Under the pieces are notes generated by a model. It did no database searches and had not been told where the DNA came from. It saw only the letters and a list, made by a program, of their open reading frames with translations. Shown here piece after piece: positions 32,557 to 41,098 of a stretch of DNA of 59,325 bases (position 1 is the stretch's first letter; each line of letters starts with the position of its first letter). The stretch lies in assembly GCA_002423105.1 (NCBI GenBank), contig DIUT01000041.1, positions 11,120-70,444 on the forward strand, given 5' to 3'. The position numbers and the translations under genes were made by a program. Source of the stretch: Geobacter sp. UBA6151 (GTDB lineage Bacteria; Desulfobacterota; Desulfuromonadia; Geobacterales; Pseudopelobacteraceae).

Positions 32557-33975
32557 GTGGGAAGAATAAAATCGCAATTTCCTGAGTTCAAGTTTCCTGA
32601 ACATATCGCAAGTCGAGTAAATGAAGAAACCGAACACAAGTGGAGGACTGCCTTTGAAAGGGACAGAGATAGGATTTTATACTCGAAAGCTTTTCATCGG
32701 TTAATTGGGAAGACACAAGTATTCGTTGCTGGATTCGATGACCACATCAGAAATAGGCTTACCCATACACTAGAAGTAGCCCAAATTGCTAAAACAATTT
32801 CACAAAGACTAAAATTAAACACTAATTTAGTAGAGGCAATTGCACTTGGTCACGATTTGGGGCACACACCGTTTGGCCATGTAGGAGAAAGAGTACTCAA
32901 TTTAATAACTAATTCATGCCTAATAACTCCAGATTGGCGTTATATAGTTGATTTAGAGCAACGCGGATTTAAACATAATTATCAGAGCCTTAGAGTATGC
33001 ATGCACATTGAAAAATATAAGCCTGAATATGAAGGTATCAATCTCACTAAACAAACATTGTGGGGGATGCTTAATCATAGCAAAAGAAAATTTAACAGCT
33101 GCAATTTAGTTGGATTTAATGGCACTAGTAAAATATGCAATGCAAATAAAAACGATGACTGTGTAGACGAAAGAAACATAACACTACCACCAAACCACTA
33201 TGAATGTTTTACACGTCAATTAGATGGCAATTCTTGGTCAGTTGAGGCATTTGTTGTTGAATGGGCTGACGAGATTGCTCAACGTCACCACGATGTTGTT
33301 GATGCTATAGAAGCTAAAATCCTAACTCAAAAAACACTCTGCGAAAAAATAGTTGAAGTTTTTGACGTTGAATTAAAGGGGTATAAAACAAACCTTAAAA
33401 AAATTAGCGATCAAAATGATAAAGATTATTTAATAAACAAATTTTCAAGTTGGATTGTTGATTACTACGTCAATAATATAATAAATGAATTCAAACAGTC
33501 GCTTTATCAAATAATAATAGATCGCAACATAAAATCAAGTAGCGATTTTATTGAATTATTAAAAAGCACAACTAATGATGATGCTATCAATTTATTTAAA
33601 TTTAATAGTAGTTTTATTGAGTCAGACAGTAAATTTGGTAAGTTCTTAAAAAGCACCATACTTAATTCTCATCAAGCTCAAAAAATGGATGGAAAAGCTG
33701 ATTATATAATAAGAAAGTTATTCTCTGCCTTTATTACAAATCCTCAGCAGCTTCCTGATACAAAAATAATTCAGCTAGCAAACATTATATTAGTAAAGCG
33801 TGACATAACTGTTGGAGAAATGCGCGAGGAATTAAAAAAGGCCGATTGGTCTGATAAGAATAATTACACTTCGCTTATAAGAATATCTGTTGATTACATT
33901 GCAGGTATGACGGATTCGTATGCAATTCATAAATTTAAACAGCTATATCACTCTGATATCGAACGCTTAATGTAG
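32557..33975 (+). CDS. dgt: Deoxyguanosinetriphosphate triphosphohydrolase (dGTPase), AT-rich and probably acquired
   Basis: 472 residues of the HD-superfamily dGTPase group, which release triphosphate from dGTP. Motifs: N-terminal RDRDRILYSKAFHRLIGKTQVF, RLTHTLEVAQ (H70), ALGHDLGHTPFGHVGE (H99-D100), QRGFKHNYQSLR and VEWADEIAQRHHD (D238). A cysteine- and Asn-rich insert (about 180-210) is atypical. Translation starts at GTG behind AGGAGG; no in-frame ATG is nearby. Codon use is strongly AT-biased (AAT, AAA, ATA, TTA frequent) against GC-rich neighbours, so the gene is almost certainly a recent import. dGTPases are known to protect bacteria from phages by depleting dNTPs; the setting beside toxin-like genes fits a defence role. 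Confidence 0.88.
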   Translation: MGRIKSQFPEFKFPEHIASRVNEETEHKWRTAFERDRDRILYSKAFHRLIGKTQVFVAGFDDHIRNRLTHTLEVAQIAKTISQRLKLNTNLVEAIALGHDLGHTPFGHVGERVLNLITNSCLITPDWRYIVDLEQRGFKHNYQSLRVCMHIEKYKPEYEGINLTKQTLWGMLNHSKRKFNSCNLVGFNGTSKICNANKNDDCVDERNITLPPNHYECFTRQLDGNSWSVEAFVVEWADEIAQRHHDVVDAIEAKILTQKTLCEKIVEVFDVELKGYKTNLKKISDQNDKDYLINKFSSWIVDYYVNNIINEFKQSLYQIIIDRNIKSSSDFIELLKSTTNDDAINLFKFNSSFIESDSKFGKFLKSTILNSHQAQKMDGKADYIIRKLFSAFITNPQQLPDTKIIQLANIILVKRDITVGEMREELKKADWSDKNNYTSLIRISVDYIAGMTDSYAIHKFKQLYHSDIERLM

Positions 33976-34120
33976 ATTGGCAACAATTAGCATCGGAATA
34001 AAAAGCGGGACGCTTCCCATTAGTTCAGAATCTCATATGTGAAACATAAAGCCTCGATAAAGAATAGATAGCCCAGATCGAAGAAATCCTAGCACCGAAG
34101 TCATCGATAGGGAGGGCGAC

Positions 34121-35173
34121 ATGACCAAAAAGCAATCCCCGAACAGCGTGCGTATCCGGAACAGCACGGCTGAATTTCTCACCTTTGCCTACCAGACTGG
34201 CGGCGACGGCGTGGAAGTGCGGGTTCAGGATGGTACGATCTGGCTGTCGCAAAAAAACATCGGGCTGCTCTTTGAAACCACCCCGGAAAATGTGCTGATG
34301 CACTTGAAGAATATCTACGCCGAGAAAGAGCTGGCTGAACCGGCAACTGCTAACGAATTCTTAGCAGTTCAGACCGAAGGGAAACGCCAGGTGCAGCGCC
34401 GCATCCTGCATTACAACCTTGATGCGATTATTGCGGTGGGCTACCGCGTGAATTCCAGGCGCGCCACTGCCTTCCGGCAATGGGCCACGGGTGTCCTGCG
34501 GGATTACACGCTCCGGGGCTATGTGATGGATCGGAAGCGCATGGAGAACGGCGCGTTCTTGGGCGAGGATTACTTCGAGCGCCTGCTGGAGGAGATCCGG
34601 GAGATCCGCCTGTCCGAGCGGCGCTTTTATCAAAAAATCACCGATATCTATTCCACTGCGATGGATTACGACCGGGACTCGCCGATCACCCAGACATTCT
34701 TCGCCAAAGTGCAGAACAAGATGCATTACGCTGTCCACGGCCACACGGCCGCCGAGCTGATCGTCAGGCGTGCGGATCACACGAGGGTGCATATGGGCTT
34801 GACAACCTGGGCCAAAGCACCCAGCGGTAAAATTTTTAAAAGCGATACCGTAGTGGCAAAAAACTACCTGACGGAGGCGGAACTCTCAGACTTGGGGAGC
34901 ATCGTGAACGCCTACCTCGACCTGGCGGAAAGCCGCGCCAAACGCCGTGTCCCCATGACGATGGAGGATTGGGAGAAGCGTCTCGACATCTTCCTCTCGG
35001 CGGACGAGCGGAACGTGCTGCAAGATGCCGGGCGTATCAGCGCTGAAATTGCAAAGGAACATGCCGAAGGCGAGTTTGAGAAATACCGCTTGATTCAAGA
35101 CAGGATTTTCCAAAGCGATTTCGACACTTTCGCGGCACTGGAAAAGCAGGATGAGGACAAAGCTGATGACTAA
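34121..35173 (+). CDS. RhuM-family protein
   Basis: 350 residues matching the RhuM (virulence protein, KilA-N-related) family: VRVQDGTIWLSQKNIGLLFETTPENVLMHLKNIYAEKEL, RQVQRRILHYNLDAIIAVGYRVNS, RATAFRQWATGVLRDYTLRGYVMD and EIREIRLSERRFYQKITDIYSTAMDYD. Function is unknown; members are common in restriction-modification operons, pathogenicity islands and other mobile regions. The start has GGGAGGG 5 nt upstream. Immediately before it, the frame ending in a TGA that overlaps this ATG may be the 3' end of a lost gene. GC content is back to the genome average, so it has a different origin from the dGTPase gene. Confidence 0.87.
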   Translation: MTKKQSPNSVRIRNSTAEFLTFAYQTGGDGVEVRVQDGTIWLSQKNIGLLFETTPENVLMHLKNIYAEKELAEPATANEFLAVQTEGKRQVQRRILHYNLDAIIAVGYRVNSRRATAFRQWATGVLRDYTLRGYVMDRKRMENGAFLGEDYFERLLEEIREIRLSERRFYQKITDIYSTAMDYDRDSPITQTFFAKVQNKMHYAVHGHTAAELIVRRADHTRVHMGLTTWAKAPSGKIFKSDTVVAKNYLTEAELSDLGSIVNAYLDLAESRAKRRVPMTMEDWEKRLDIFLSADERNVLQDAGRISAEIAKEHAEGEFEKYRLIQDRIFQSDFDTFAALEKQDEDKADD

Positions 35174-35213
35174 AACGAATCCCGGTATTGTCCGCCATAA
35201 CAACGAGGGCACC

Positions 35214-37154
35214 ATGACTACACCTAAAAAAACAGCCGTCATCCTCTGCACCTGCAGCGGCATCATCAGCAGCAGGATCGATTGGGACCAGGTGCAAAGC
35301 CTGCTGGCCAGCCATCCGGCACATCCACTGTTCAAGGTGGATGAACTGGCCTGCGGCGCAGACAACCTGGTGGAACTTGCCCAATGGTTACGGCAGGAAC
35401 AGCCTGACCGCTTGGTTGTGGCTGCCTGTTCACCACGTGAACACGAAACCACCTTCCGCAAGCTGATGTCTGATGCGGGCTTGAATCCCTGGTTCATGCA
35501 GATGGTAAATGTGCGCGAACAGGTTGCCTGGGTAACTGAGGACCCGCAACAGGCAACGCTCAAGGCCGCTCGGATGCTCTCCGCCGCCCTGTACCGGGTA
35601 CAGCGGCACGAACCGCTCCATGAGCGGCTGGTACCGGTGCGTACCGATGTGGCTGTTATCGGCGCTGGCCCGGCAGGCCAGCAGGCAGCGCTGACCCTGG
35701 CCCGCGCTGGCCGCCAGGTCACCTTGATCGAGCGGGAACCGTTCATCGGCGGGCTGCCGGTACGTTTTGAGGAGCTGTTTCCCAACATGGACTGCGGCCC
35801 CTGCCTGCTTGAGCCCTTGATGGGCGACCTGCTGCACGGGCCTGAAAGCAGTCATGTCAACCTGCTGACCCTGTCCGAGGTAACTGAGGTAACCGGCAGT
35901 TTTGGTAACTGGAACCTGAAGGTCCGGCAAAAGCCCCGCTATATCAACCCGGATCTCTGCATTGGTTGTATGATCTGTGCCGAAGTCTGCCCCCAAAAAC
36001 GGCTCAACAGTTGGAACTGCGGCGGTGAGCTGTCTGCGGTGGATGTCCCTTTTGCCGGTACACTGCCTAACCTGCCCCACATTCAGCATGACAGTTGCCT
36101 GAAGCTGCAAGGTCAGGAATGTGATGCCTGCCTGACCGAGTGCCCGGTGGAAGGTGCCCTTGATTTCTCAGATAAACTGCGTGAACATGCAATTCAGGCT
36201 GGAGCCATCATCATCGCCACCGGCGCTGTTGAACAGCAATCCATTCCCCCTCTGTTCAACAGGGCAAGCAACCTGCACACCGCCTACTCCTTTGAACGGC
36301 TGCTGGCCATGAATGGTCCCACGGGCGGGGAGTTGCTGACCACCGGCGGCACAGCCCCCGTTGCAATCGCCATTGTCCACTGTGCCGGATCGCTGGATGA
36401 CAACGAGGCAGCCTACTGTTCCGGCACCTGCTGCCGGGCAGCACTGAAGTACGCCCATCTGGCTGCCGGGAAGCTTGAAGGAGCCACCATCACCCGCCTG
36501 GTGCGGGAACAGTCGCTGCCCGGCATTGAGGCTGGCCGTCAGTTGCGCAACGACCACAGCCGGGTGGTGCGCTATGCCGGGCCAGACGATCTCACGGTTA
36601 TTGGCAGCGGCGCCGACCAAAAGATCGTCTGTGCCGCATCCGGTGAAGAGATAGCTGCTGAAATGATTGTGCTGATGCGTCCACTGCTGCCAGGAGCTGG
36701 CACTGACCAGGCCGCGCGCCTGCTGGAGCTTGACACTGACGAGGCCGGTTTTATCGCCCAACTGCACGCGCTTTCCGCCTCCTGCTCCACCTCCCTCAAA
36801 GGGGTCTATCTGGCCGGTTCATGCCGCGGACCGGGTGACATTCGTGAAGCCTTTGCCAGCGCCACCGCCGCTGCCGGTCATGCACTGTCCGAACTGGTGG
36901 AGGGACGCGATCTGGTGGTGGACCCGCAAGTGGCTGTGGTTGACGCGGAGCGCTGCTCCGGCTGCAAGACCTGTATCCAGGTCTGCCCGTACAAGGCGAT
37001 TTCCTGGCATGAGCAGCACAAGGTTGCAGAGGTGGCTGATATTCTCTGCCGCGGCTGCGGCACCTGTGTCGCCGCCTGTCCGGCAGGGGCCATCACCGGA
37101 CACGGCTTTTCCCGGGAGATCTTGCGGGCCGAACTTGAGGGGGTATTGTCATGA
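35214..37154 (+). CDS. hdrA: HdrA-like FAD/iron-sulfur protein
   Basis: 646 residues from the ATG chosen (a start 48 bp upstream, overlapping rhuM, is possible; neither has a strong ribosome site). N-terminal HdrA segment with VILCTCSGIISSRIDW, LACGADN and AACSPREHE, then a FAD-binding VAVIGAGPAGQQAALTLARAG, a [4Fe-4S] motif CIGCMICAEVCP, CDACLTECP, HCAGS, and two C-terminal ferredoxin motifs CSGCKTCIQVCP and CRGCGTCVAACP. HdrA is the flavin subunit of heterodisulfide reductase complexes and can split electron pairs between high- and low-potential acceptors. No hdrBC lies in the window. Coupled to mvhD by a 4 bp overlap. Confidence 0.9.
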   Translation: MTTPKKTAVILCTCSGIISSRIDWDQVQSLLASHPAHPLFKVDELACGADNLVELAQWLRQEQPDRLVVAACSPREHETTFRKLMSDAGLNPWFMQMVNVREQVAWVTEDPQQATLKAARMLSAALYRVQRHEPLHERLVPVRTDVAVIGAGPAGQQAALTLARAGRQVTLIEREPFIGGLPVRFEELFPNMDCGPCLLEPLMGDLLHGPESSHVNLLTLSEVTEVTGSFGNWNLKVRQKPRYINPDLCIGCMICAEVCPQKRLNSWNCGGELSAVDVPFAGTLPNLPHIQHDSCLKLQGQECDACLTECPVEGALDFSDKLREHAIQAGAIIIATGAVEQQSIPPLFNRASNLHTAYSFERLLAMNGPTGGELLTTGGTAPVAIAIVHCAGSLDDNEAAYCSGTCCRAALKYAHLAAGKLEGATITRLVREQSLPGIEAGRQLRNDHSRVVRYAGPDDLTVIGSGADQKIVCAASGEEIAAEMIVLMRPLLPGAGTDQAARLLELDTDEAGFIAQLHALSASCSTSLKGVYLAGSCRGPGDIREAFASATAAAGHALSELVEGRDLVVDPQVAVVDAERCSGCKTCIQVCPYKAISWHEQHKVAEVADILCRGCGTCVAACPAGAITGHGFSREILRAELEGVLS

Positions 37155-37612
37155 GTTGCCAGACGCTGCCGCATGAACAGCATATGGATCATCAGCAGGA
37201 GATGATGAAAACAGACGGGGAGCTGCGGATCGTTGCCTTCTTGTGCAACTGGTGCTCATACACCGGCGCAGACAAGGCCGGTTCAAACCAGTTGCCGGTT
37301 CCGCCGGAGGTTTCAGTCATCCGGGTGATGTGCTCCGGACGGGTGGAGCCGACCCTGATCCTGGAGGCGTTCCAGAAAGGGGCGGATGGTGTGATGGTGC
37401 TGGCCTGCCACCCCGGTGACTGCCATTACAAACAGGGCAACCTGCGGGCCTTTTGCCGGGCCGAGCTGTTGGAGCGTCTGATACCGCAACTGGGCATTAA
37501 CCCGGCCCGCTTCTGTTTTGATTATGTCTCTGCTGCTGAAGCAGAGAAGTTTTCGCAACTGACCGGTGACTTTACGGAACAGGTACGCAGGCTGTCGATC
37601 CCCGTCACATAA
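37151..37612 (+). CDS. mvhD: Methyl-viologen-reducing hydrogenase delta subunit family protein
   Basis: 153 residues with the MvhD cysteine pattern: FLCNWCSYTGAD, VMCSGRVEP, ACHPGDCHY. These ligands hold a [2Fe-2S] cluster that links the hydrogenase to HdrA. An N-terminal extension of about 25 residues (His/Gln/Met rich) is unusual; an internal ATG at about residue 19 could be the functional start. With mvhG, mvhA and hdrA this makes an Mvh-HdrA set, here split by 3.8 kb of accessory DNA. The gene ends 50 bp before the tRNA-Arg gene on the other strand. Confidence 0.9.
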   Translation: MSCQTLPHEQHMDHQQEMMKTDGELRIVAFLCNWCSYTGADKAGSNQLPVPPEVSVIRVMCSGRVEPTLILEAFQKGADGVMVLACHPGDCHYKQGNLRAFCRAELLERLIPQLGINPARFCFDYVSAAEAEKFSQLTGDFTEQVRRLSIPVT

Positions 37613-37661
37613 TAATCCACAAAAAAAGGAGCTACGCATGATACGTAACCCCTTGATTTTA

Positions 37662-37738
<77 letters not shown>

Positions 37739-37807
37739 ACACAATCTTGCAGGCAAGCAACGCCGTGCAGTGTTAAATATGTCGATTCAGGAAATTCAGC
37801 CCGGCAG

Positions 37808-37835
37808 TTGACAGAATTCGTTCAGGGTGTATATC
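37808..37835 (+). promoter_or_regulatory. Possible promoter of the FlgT/LPP20-like gene cluster
   Basis: TTGACA, a 16 bp spacer and TATATC form a reasonable sigma-70 pair about 150 bp before the first gene of the cluster, on its strand. It would leave a long leader of about 145 nt. Confidence 0.4.
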
Positions 37836-37987
37836 AGATTCAGTACCCATTGTCGAGATGCTAAGCCGGATTTGTTCCATGCAGATGCCAGTATCACGCA
37901 GAAGATTCTGGTAACACAGTTCTATTTACAGCCCCGGCCTGCTTTGCTAAGCTGCCGCAACCTTTTCTGCCGGGAATCAAAACCTTG

Positions 37988-38818
37988 ATGGTAAGAATTA
38001 TGCGATACAAACTCTACCTTCTGATACCTGTAGTAGCGGCACTTTTCTGCAACAATGCCCCATTCGCCGCAGGCAAGCCTGCCGATGGCGAACGGTTGCT
38101 GCTGATCAGAACCGTTGGACCGGTTTCTGAAAAGGAGACCGTTGCCCAATCCGGTACCTACGACAGCATGGTTGAATTTCTGACTGATCGTGGCTACCGG
38201 GTGGTGGACCGGCAGGCTGCCGAACAGGCCGCCATGCAGATCGCCGCAACCCATGAAATTGACCCGGTGCTCAATAAGGCCGCTTCCTACGGGCTCAAAT
38301 TTCTTGCCGAATATACCATTCATTTCAAAACAATCACCATCGTCAAGGACCCGGAGCGGGGCATCGGCGCTTTGGTGCGCGTAAGTGCCAAAGTGGTGGA
38401 CAATACCGGTGCCAGAATCATAACCGCCAAATCTGCGGAAGCCTCCTCCACCGGCCACTCCCTTGAAGATGCCATGGAAAAGGCAGCCCGCACCGCCGGG
38501 AAGAAAGTTATTGAGCAATTAACTAAAGGGATTGAAACCCATGTAGCCCAGACCGGCAATGAAGGACGCACCCTCACCATGGTTTTTGAAGGAAGGGAAC
38601 CGGCGCTGACCAAACTGCTGCACACCCTTGAGCAGCTGCCGTCCGTGGCTGCTGCAAAGGAAACCGAGTCAGGCGGCGGCAAAGCTACGCTTGAAATCAT
38701 CTGCAAAACACGGCGCGACCAGCTTGAACGGGATATGCTCACGGTAACTTCCCAACGGGGATTGCACTTGCAAAAAATCCGCTCTGAAGGCTCGCGCAGC
38801 ACCTGGAAAATCCGATAG
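37988..38818 (+). CDS. Exported protein, first of three paralogues (FlgT/LPP20-like cluster)
   Basis: About 276 residues with a signal peptide (YLLIPVVAALFCNNAPFAAG). It contains the core shared with the next two genes: VVDRQAAEQ, ATHEIDPVLNKAASYGLKFLAEYT, VDNTGARIITAKSAE, EDAMEKAARTAGKKV, then a C-terminal half with ESGGGKATLEI and the ending RSEGSRSTWK. It lacks the N-terminal FlgT_N-like domain of the second and third paralogues. No function known. Alternative starts are a TTG 3 bp upstream and an ATG at 38000, which would place the signal peptide right at the N-terminus. Probably periplasmic or outer-membrane associated. Confidence 0.75.
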   Translation: MVRIMRYKLYLLIPVVAALFCNNAPFAAGKPADGERLLLIRTVGPVSEKETVAQSGTYDSMVEFLTDRGYRVVDRQAAEQAAMQIAATHEIDPVLNKAASYGLKFLAEYTIHFKTITIVKDPERGIGALVRVSAKVVDNTGARIITAKSAEASSTGHSLEDAMEKAARTAGKKVIEQLTKGIETHVAQTGNEGRTLTMVFEGREPALTKLLHTLEQLPSVAAAKETESGGGKATLEIICKTRRDQLERDMLTVTSQRGLHLQKIRSEGSRSTWKIR

Positions 38819-38830
38819 GAGGATACACCC

Positions 38831-39934
38831 ATGAAACGCATGCTGTTACTGATTTTAGGTCTGCTCGTACTGGGCACAAGTACCGCACTGGCAGCAACCG
38901 TCACCGCCACCGGAGAAGGCCCTGGCAAGGAGCAGGCCCTGGCCACCGCCATGCGTCGCGCCGTTGAGCAGGGGGTCGGTTCCATGATCAAGTCCAGTAC
39001 CACCGTGGTGGATTCTGCCCTGGTTGACGACAAGATTCTCTCCCACAGTAAAGGCTACGTCACCAGTTACAAGATCATTAAAGAGCAGAAAACCACTGAA
39101 GAGTTCGTTGTCACCATTTCCGCCAATGTCGACAACAAGCTGCTGAAGGATGATATCGACGCTCTGACCATCCTGCGCAAGAACGTTGGCAACCCGCGCA
39201 TTCTGGTGGCCTTCAGTAACAAGTCCAAGGACAAGATCTTCAAGGACAAGGAGTTCACCGAAGAGATTTACAACGGCATTGTGGAATCCCTGACCGACAA
39301 ACAGTTCCGGGTGGTTGACCGGGCAGCGGCGGAGCGTTTCTCCATGCAACAGGCCGAAACCCATGAAATTGATGTGGACCTGAACAAGGCTGCGGCCTAT
39401 GGTCTGAAGTTTCACGCCGAATACACACTCTTCTACAACGTCAGCGGCATTGTGCGGGAAGGAGTCATCGGCAAGAGCGTGCTGCTCAACATCAAGACCC
39501 AGCTGATCGACAATACCCGTTCCCAGGTCATCACCAGCAAAAAGGTGGAACAGTCCGGCATGGGCCAGACCGTGGAACAGGCGCTGGAAAAGGCTGCCCG
39601 TGAAGGGGGCAGGAAGATCGTCAACCCGATGATTGACGTACTGCAGAAACACTGGATGGACCAACAGCAGAACGGCGCTCTCTACACCATCATCATCGAT
39701 GGCGTGGATGACCCGGAACTGATCGCTACATTTACGGAAATGTTTGAAAAGTTCCCGCTGGCAAGCGGCGCGAAGGAAGTGGAGTCCGGCGGCGGTAAAA
39801 CCACCTTTGAGGCAGCCTACAAAGGCAAGCGGGATCAACTGGACCGTGACGTGATCAGAACCGCCAAGGAACTGGGCTGGTCTTTGCGCAAGGTTCGCGC
39901 CGAAGGCGCCCGCAGCACCTGGAAAAAACTCTAG
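38831..39934 (+). CDS. Exported protein, second paralogue with FlgT_N-like domain
   Basis: 367 residues: signal peptide (LLLILGLLVLGTSTALA), then a domain like the N-terminus of flagellar assembly protein FlgT/LPP20 (TATGEGPGKEQALATAMRRAVEQGVG, about 24-105), the shared core (AETHEIDVDLNKAAAYGLKFHAEYTLFYNVSGI, about 168-205), ITSKKVEQSGMGQTVEQALEKAAREGGRK and the C-terminal repeat unit ESGGGKTTFEAAYKG to RAEGARSTWKKL. It follows the first paralogue by 12 bp with GGAGG at the start. Suggested role: periplasmic or outer-membrane assembly factor; no enzymatic motif is visible. Confidence 0.78.
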   Translation: MKRMLLLILGLLVLGTSTALAATVTATGEGPGKEQALATAMRRAVEQGVGSMIKSSTTVVDSALVDDKILSHSKGYVTSYKIIKEQKTTEEFVVTISANVDNKLLKDDIDALTILRKNVGNPRILVAFSNKSKDKIFKDKEFTEEIYNGIVESLTDKQFRVVDRAAAERFSMQQAETHEIDVDLNKAAAYGLKFHAEYTLFYNVSGIVREGVIGKSVLLNIKTQLIDNTRSQVITSKKVEQSGMGQTVEQALEKAAREGGRKIVNPMIDVLQKHWMDQQQNGALYTIIIDGVDDPELIATFTEMFEKFPLASGAKEVESGGGKTTFEAAYKGKRDQLDRDVIRTAKELGWSLRKVRAEGARSTWKKL

Positions 39935-39943
39935 GAGACCACC

Positions 39944-41074
39944 ATGAAACGGATTATTTTCCTCGCCCTTTTACTCAGCCTTGCCTGCTGCGGTCTTGCG
40001 CTGGCTGACCAGTTTACCGCCACTGGTCGTGGTTTATCAGAAGATGCAGCGGTGACCAATGGCCTGAACAAGGCGATTGACCTGGCGATTCAGCAGCTTC
40101 TTGACGACGAGACCGTTAACAAAAACAAGCAGAAGATTGCCGCCACCCTGAAGGGCAAAACCAGAAAACTGGCCCGTCTGCTGCAAAAAACCGATGCCGA
40201 ATTTACCGGGGCCGGATACGAGCTGCAGGTTACCGCTGATGTGAACATCAAGGCTCTTGAAAACGAGATCAACTCCCTGGGCCTGATGCAGGACGCCATG
40301 GGCAACCCGCGCATCATGGTGCTGTATAACCCCAACTTGCCCCAGGGAGCAAAACTGGGCAGCACCCGCGCCGACCTTGAGGCGTTCTTTGACAATTCCT
40401 ACGGCGCCATTGTGGATGTGCTGGTTGAAAAAGGATTTGACGTCATTGACAAGAGTTCAGCCCAGAAGTTTTCCATCCAGGTGGCCGAAACCCATGAGAT
40501 GGATATCGATACAAACAAGGCTGCTGCCTACGGTCTCCGCTACAATGCCGATCTGGTGCTGTACTACCAGACGGTGGGCATTGGCCGCGAAGGTCACTGG
40601 GCGTACAGCGGCAGCGCTGCCAAGATATTTCTGCGCGCGCAGCTGATCAACCCCACCACCTCACGGATCATCGCCAGCAAGGATGTGGAGTCCGGCTCCT
40701 TTGCAGGCACCATCCAGGAAGCTCTCTACCGGGCTGCCAAGGACGTGGGACAGAAGATCTCAGGTGTCATGATTGACGCCATCAAAAAGAACTGGAAACG
40801 TGAAAAGTCCGGGGCCGGCACTTTCATTGTCGTGCTGGACGGCGTGGCCGATATTGACGAGATCACCAGTTTCAAAAACGGACTAAAAACGATACGCGGC
40901 ATGGAAAATATCCGGGAACGGGAGTCCGGCGGCGGAAAAACAACCATTGAGATAAAGTCGGGCAGCAGTGCCGATGCCGTCAAAAGCGCCGTCAACCAGG
41001 TTGGCAAACAGTTGGGCTGGCCCTTGAAACTGGTTCGCTCGGAAGGCGCCCGCAGCACCTGGAAGCGACAGTAG
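39944..41074 (+). CDS. Exported protein, third paralogue with FlgT_N-like domain
   Basis: 376 residues: signal peptide (IIFLALLLSLACCGLALA), FlgT_N/LPP20-like N-terminal domain (FTATGRGLSEDAAVTNGLNKAIDLAIQQLL), the core AETHEMDIDTNKAAAYGLRYNADLVLYYQTVGI, and the same C-terminal unit (ESGGGKTTIEI, ending LVRSEGARSTWKRQ). Clear in-line duplication of the preceding gene, separated by 9 bp. Divergence between copies is substantial, so the duplication is old and the copies probably differ in function. Confidence 0.78.
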   Translation: MKRIIFLALLLSLACCGLALADQFTATGRGLSEDAAVTNGLNKAIDLAIQQLLDDETVNKNKQKIAATLKGKTRKLARLLQKTDAEFTGAGYELQVTADVNIKALENEINSLGLMQDAMGNPRIMVLYNPNLPQGAKLGSTRADLEAFFDNSYGAIVDVLVEKGFDVIDKSSAQKFSIQVAETHEMDIDTNKAAAYGLRYNADLVLYYQTVGIGREGHWAYSGSAAKIFLRAQLINPTTSRIIASKDVESGSFAGTIQEALYRAAKDVGQKISGVMIDAIKKNWKREKSGAGTFIVVLDGVADIDEITSFKNGLKTIRGMENIRERESGGGKTTIEIKSGSSADAVKSAVNQVGKQLGWPLKLVRSEGARSTWKRQ

Positions 41075-41098
41075 ATTTTTTGAACCCAAGGAGGTTTT

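Noticed and set aside
38855..39838. Long open frame on the minus strand opposite the second FlgT-like paralogue
   Set aside because: It mirrors a plus-strand gene with signal peptide, ribosome site and paralogues; long antisense frames are expected from GC-rich codon bias.
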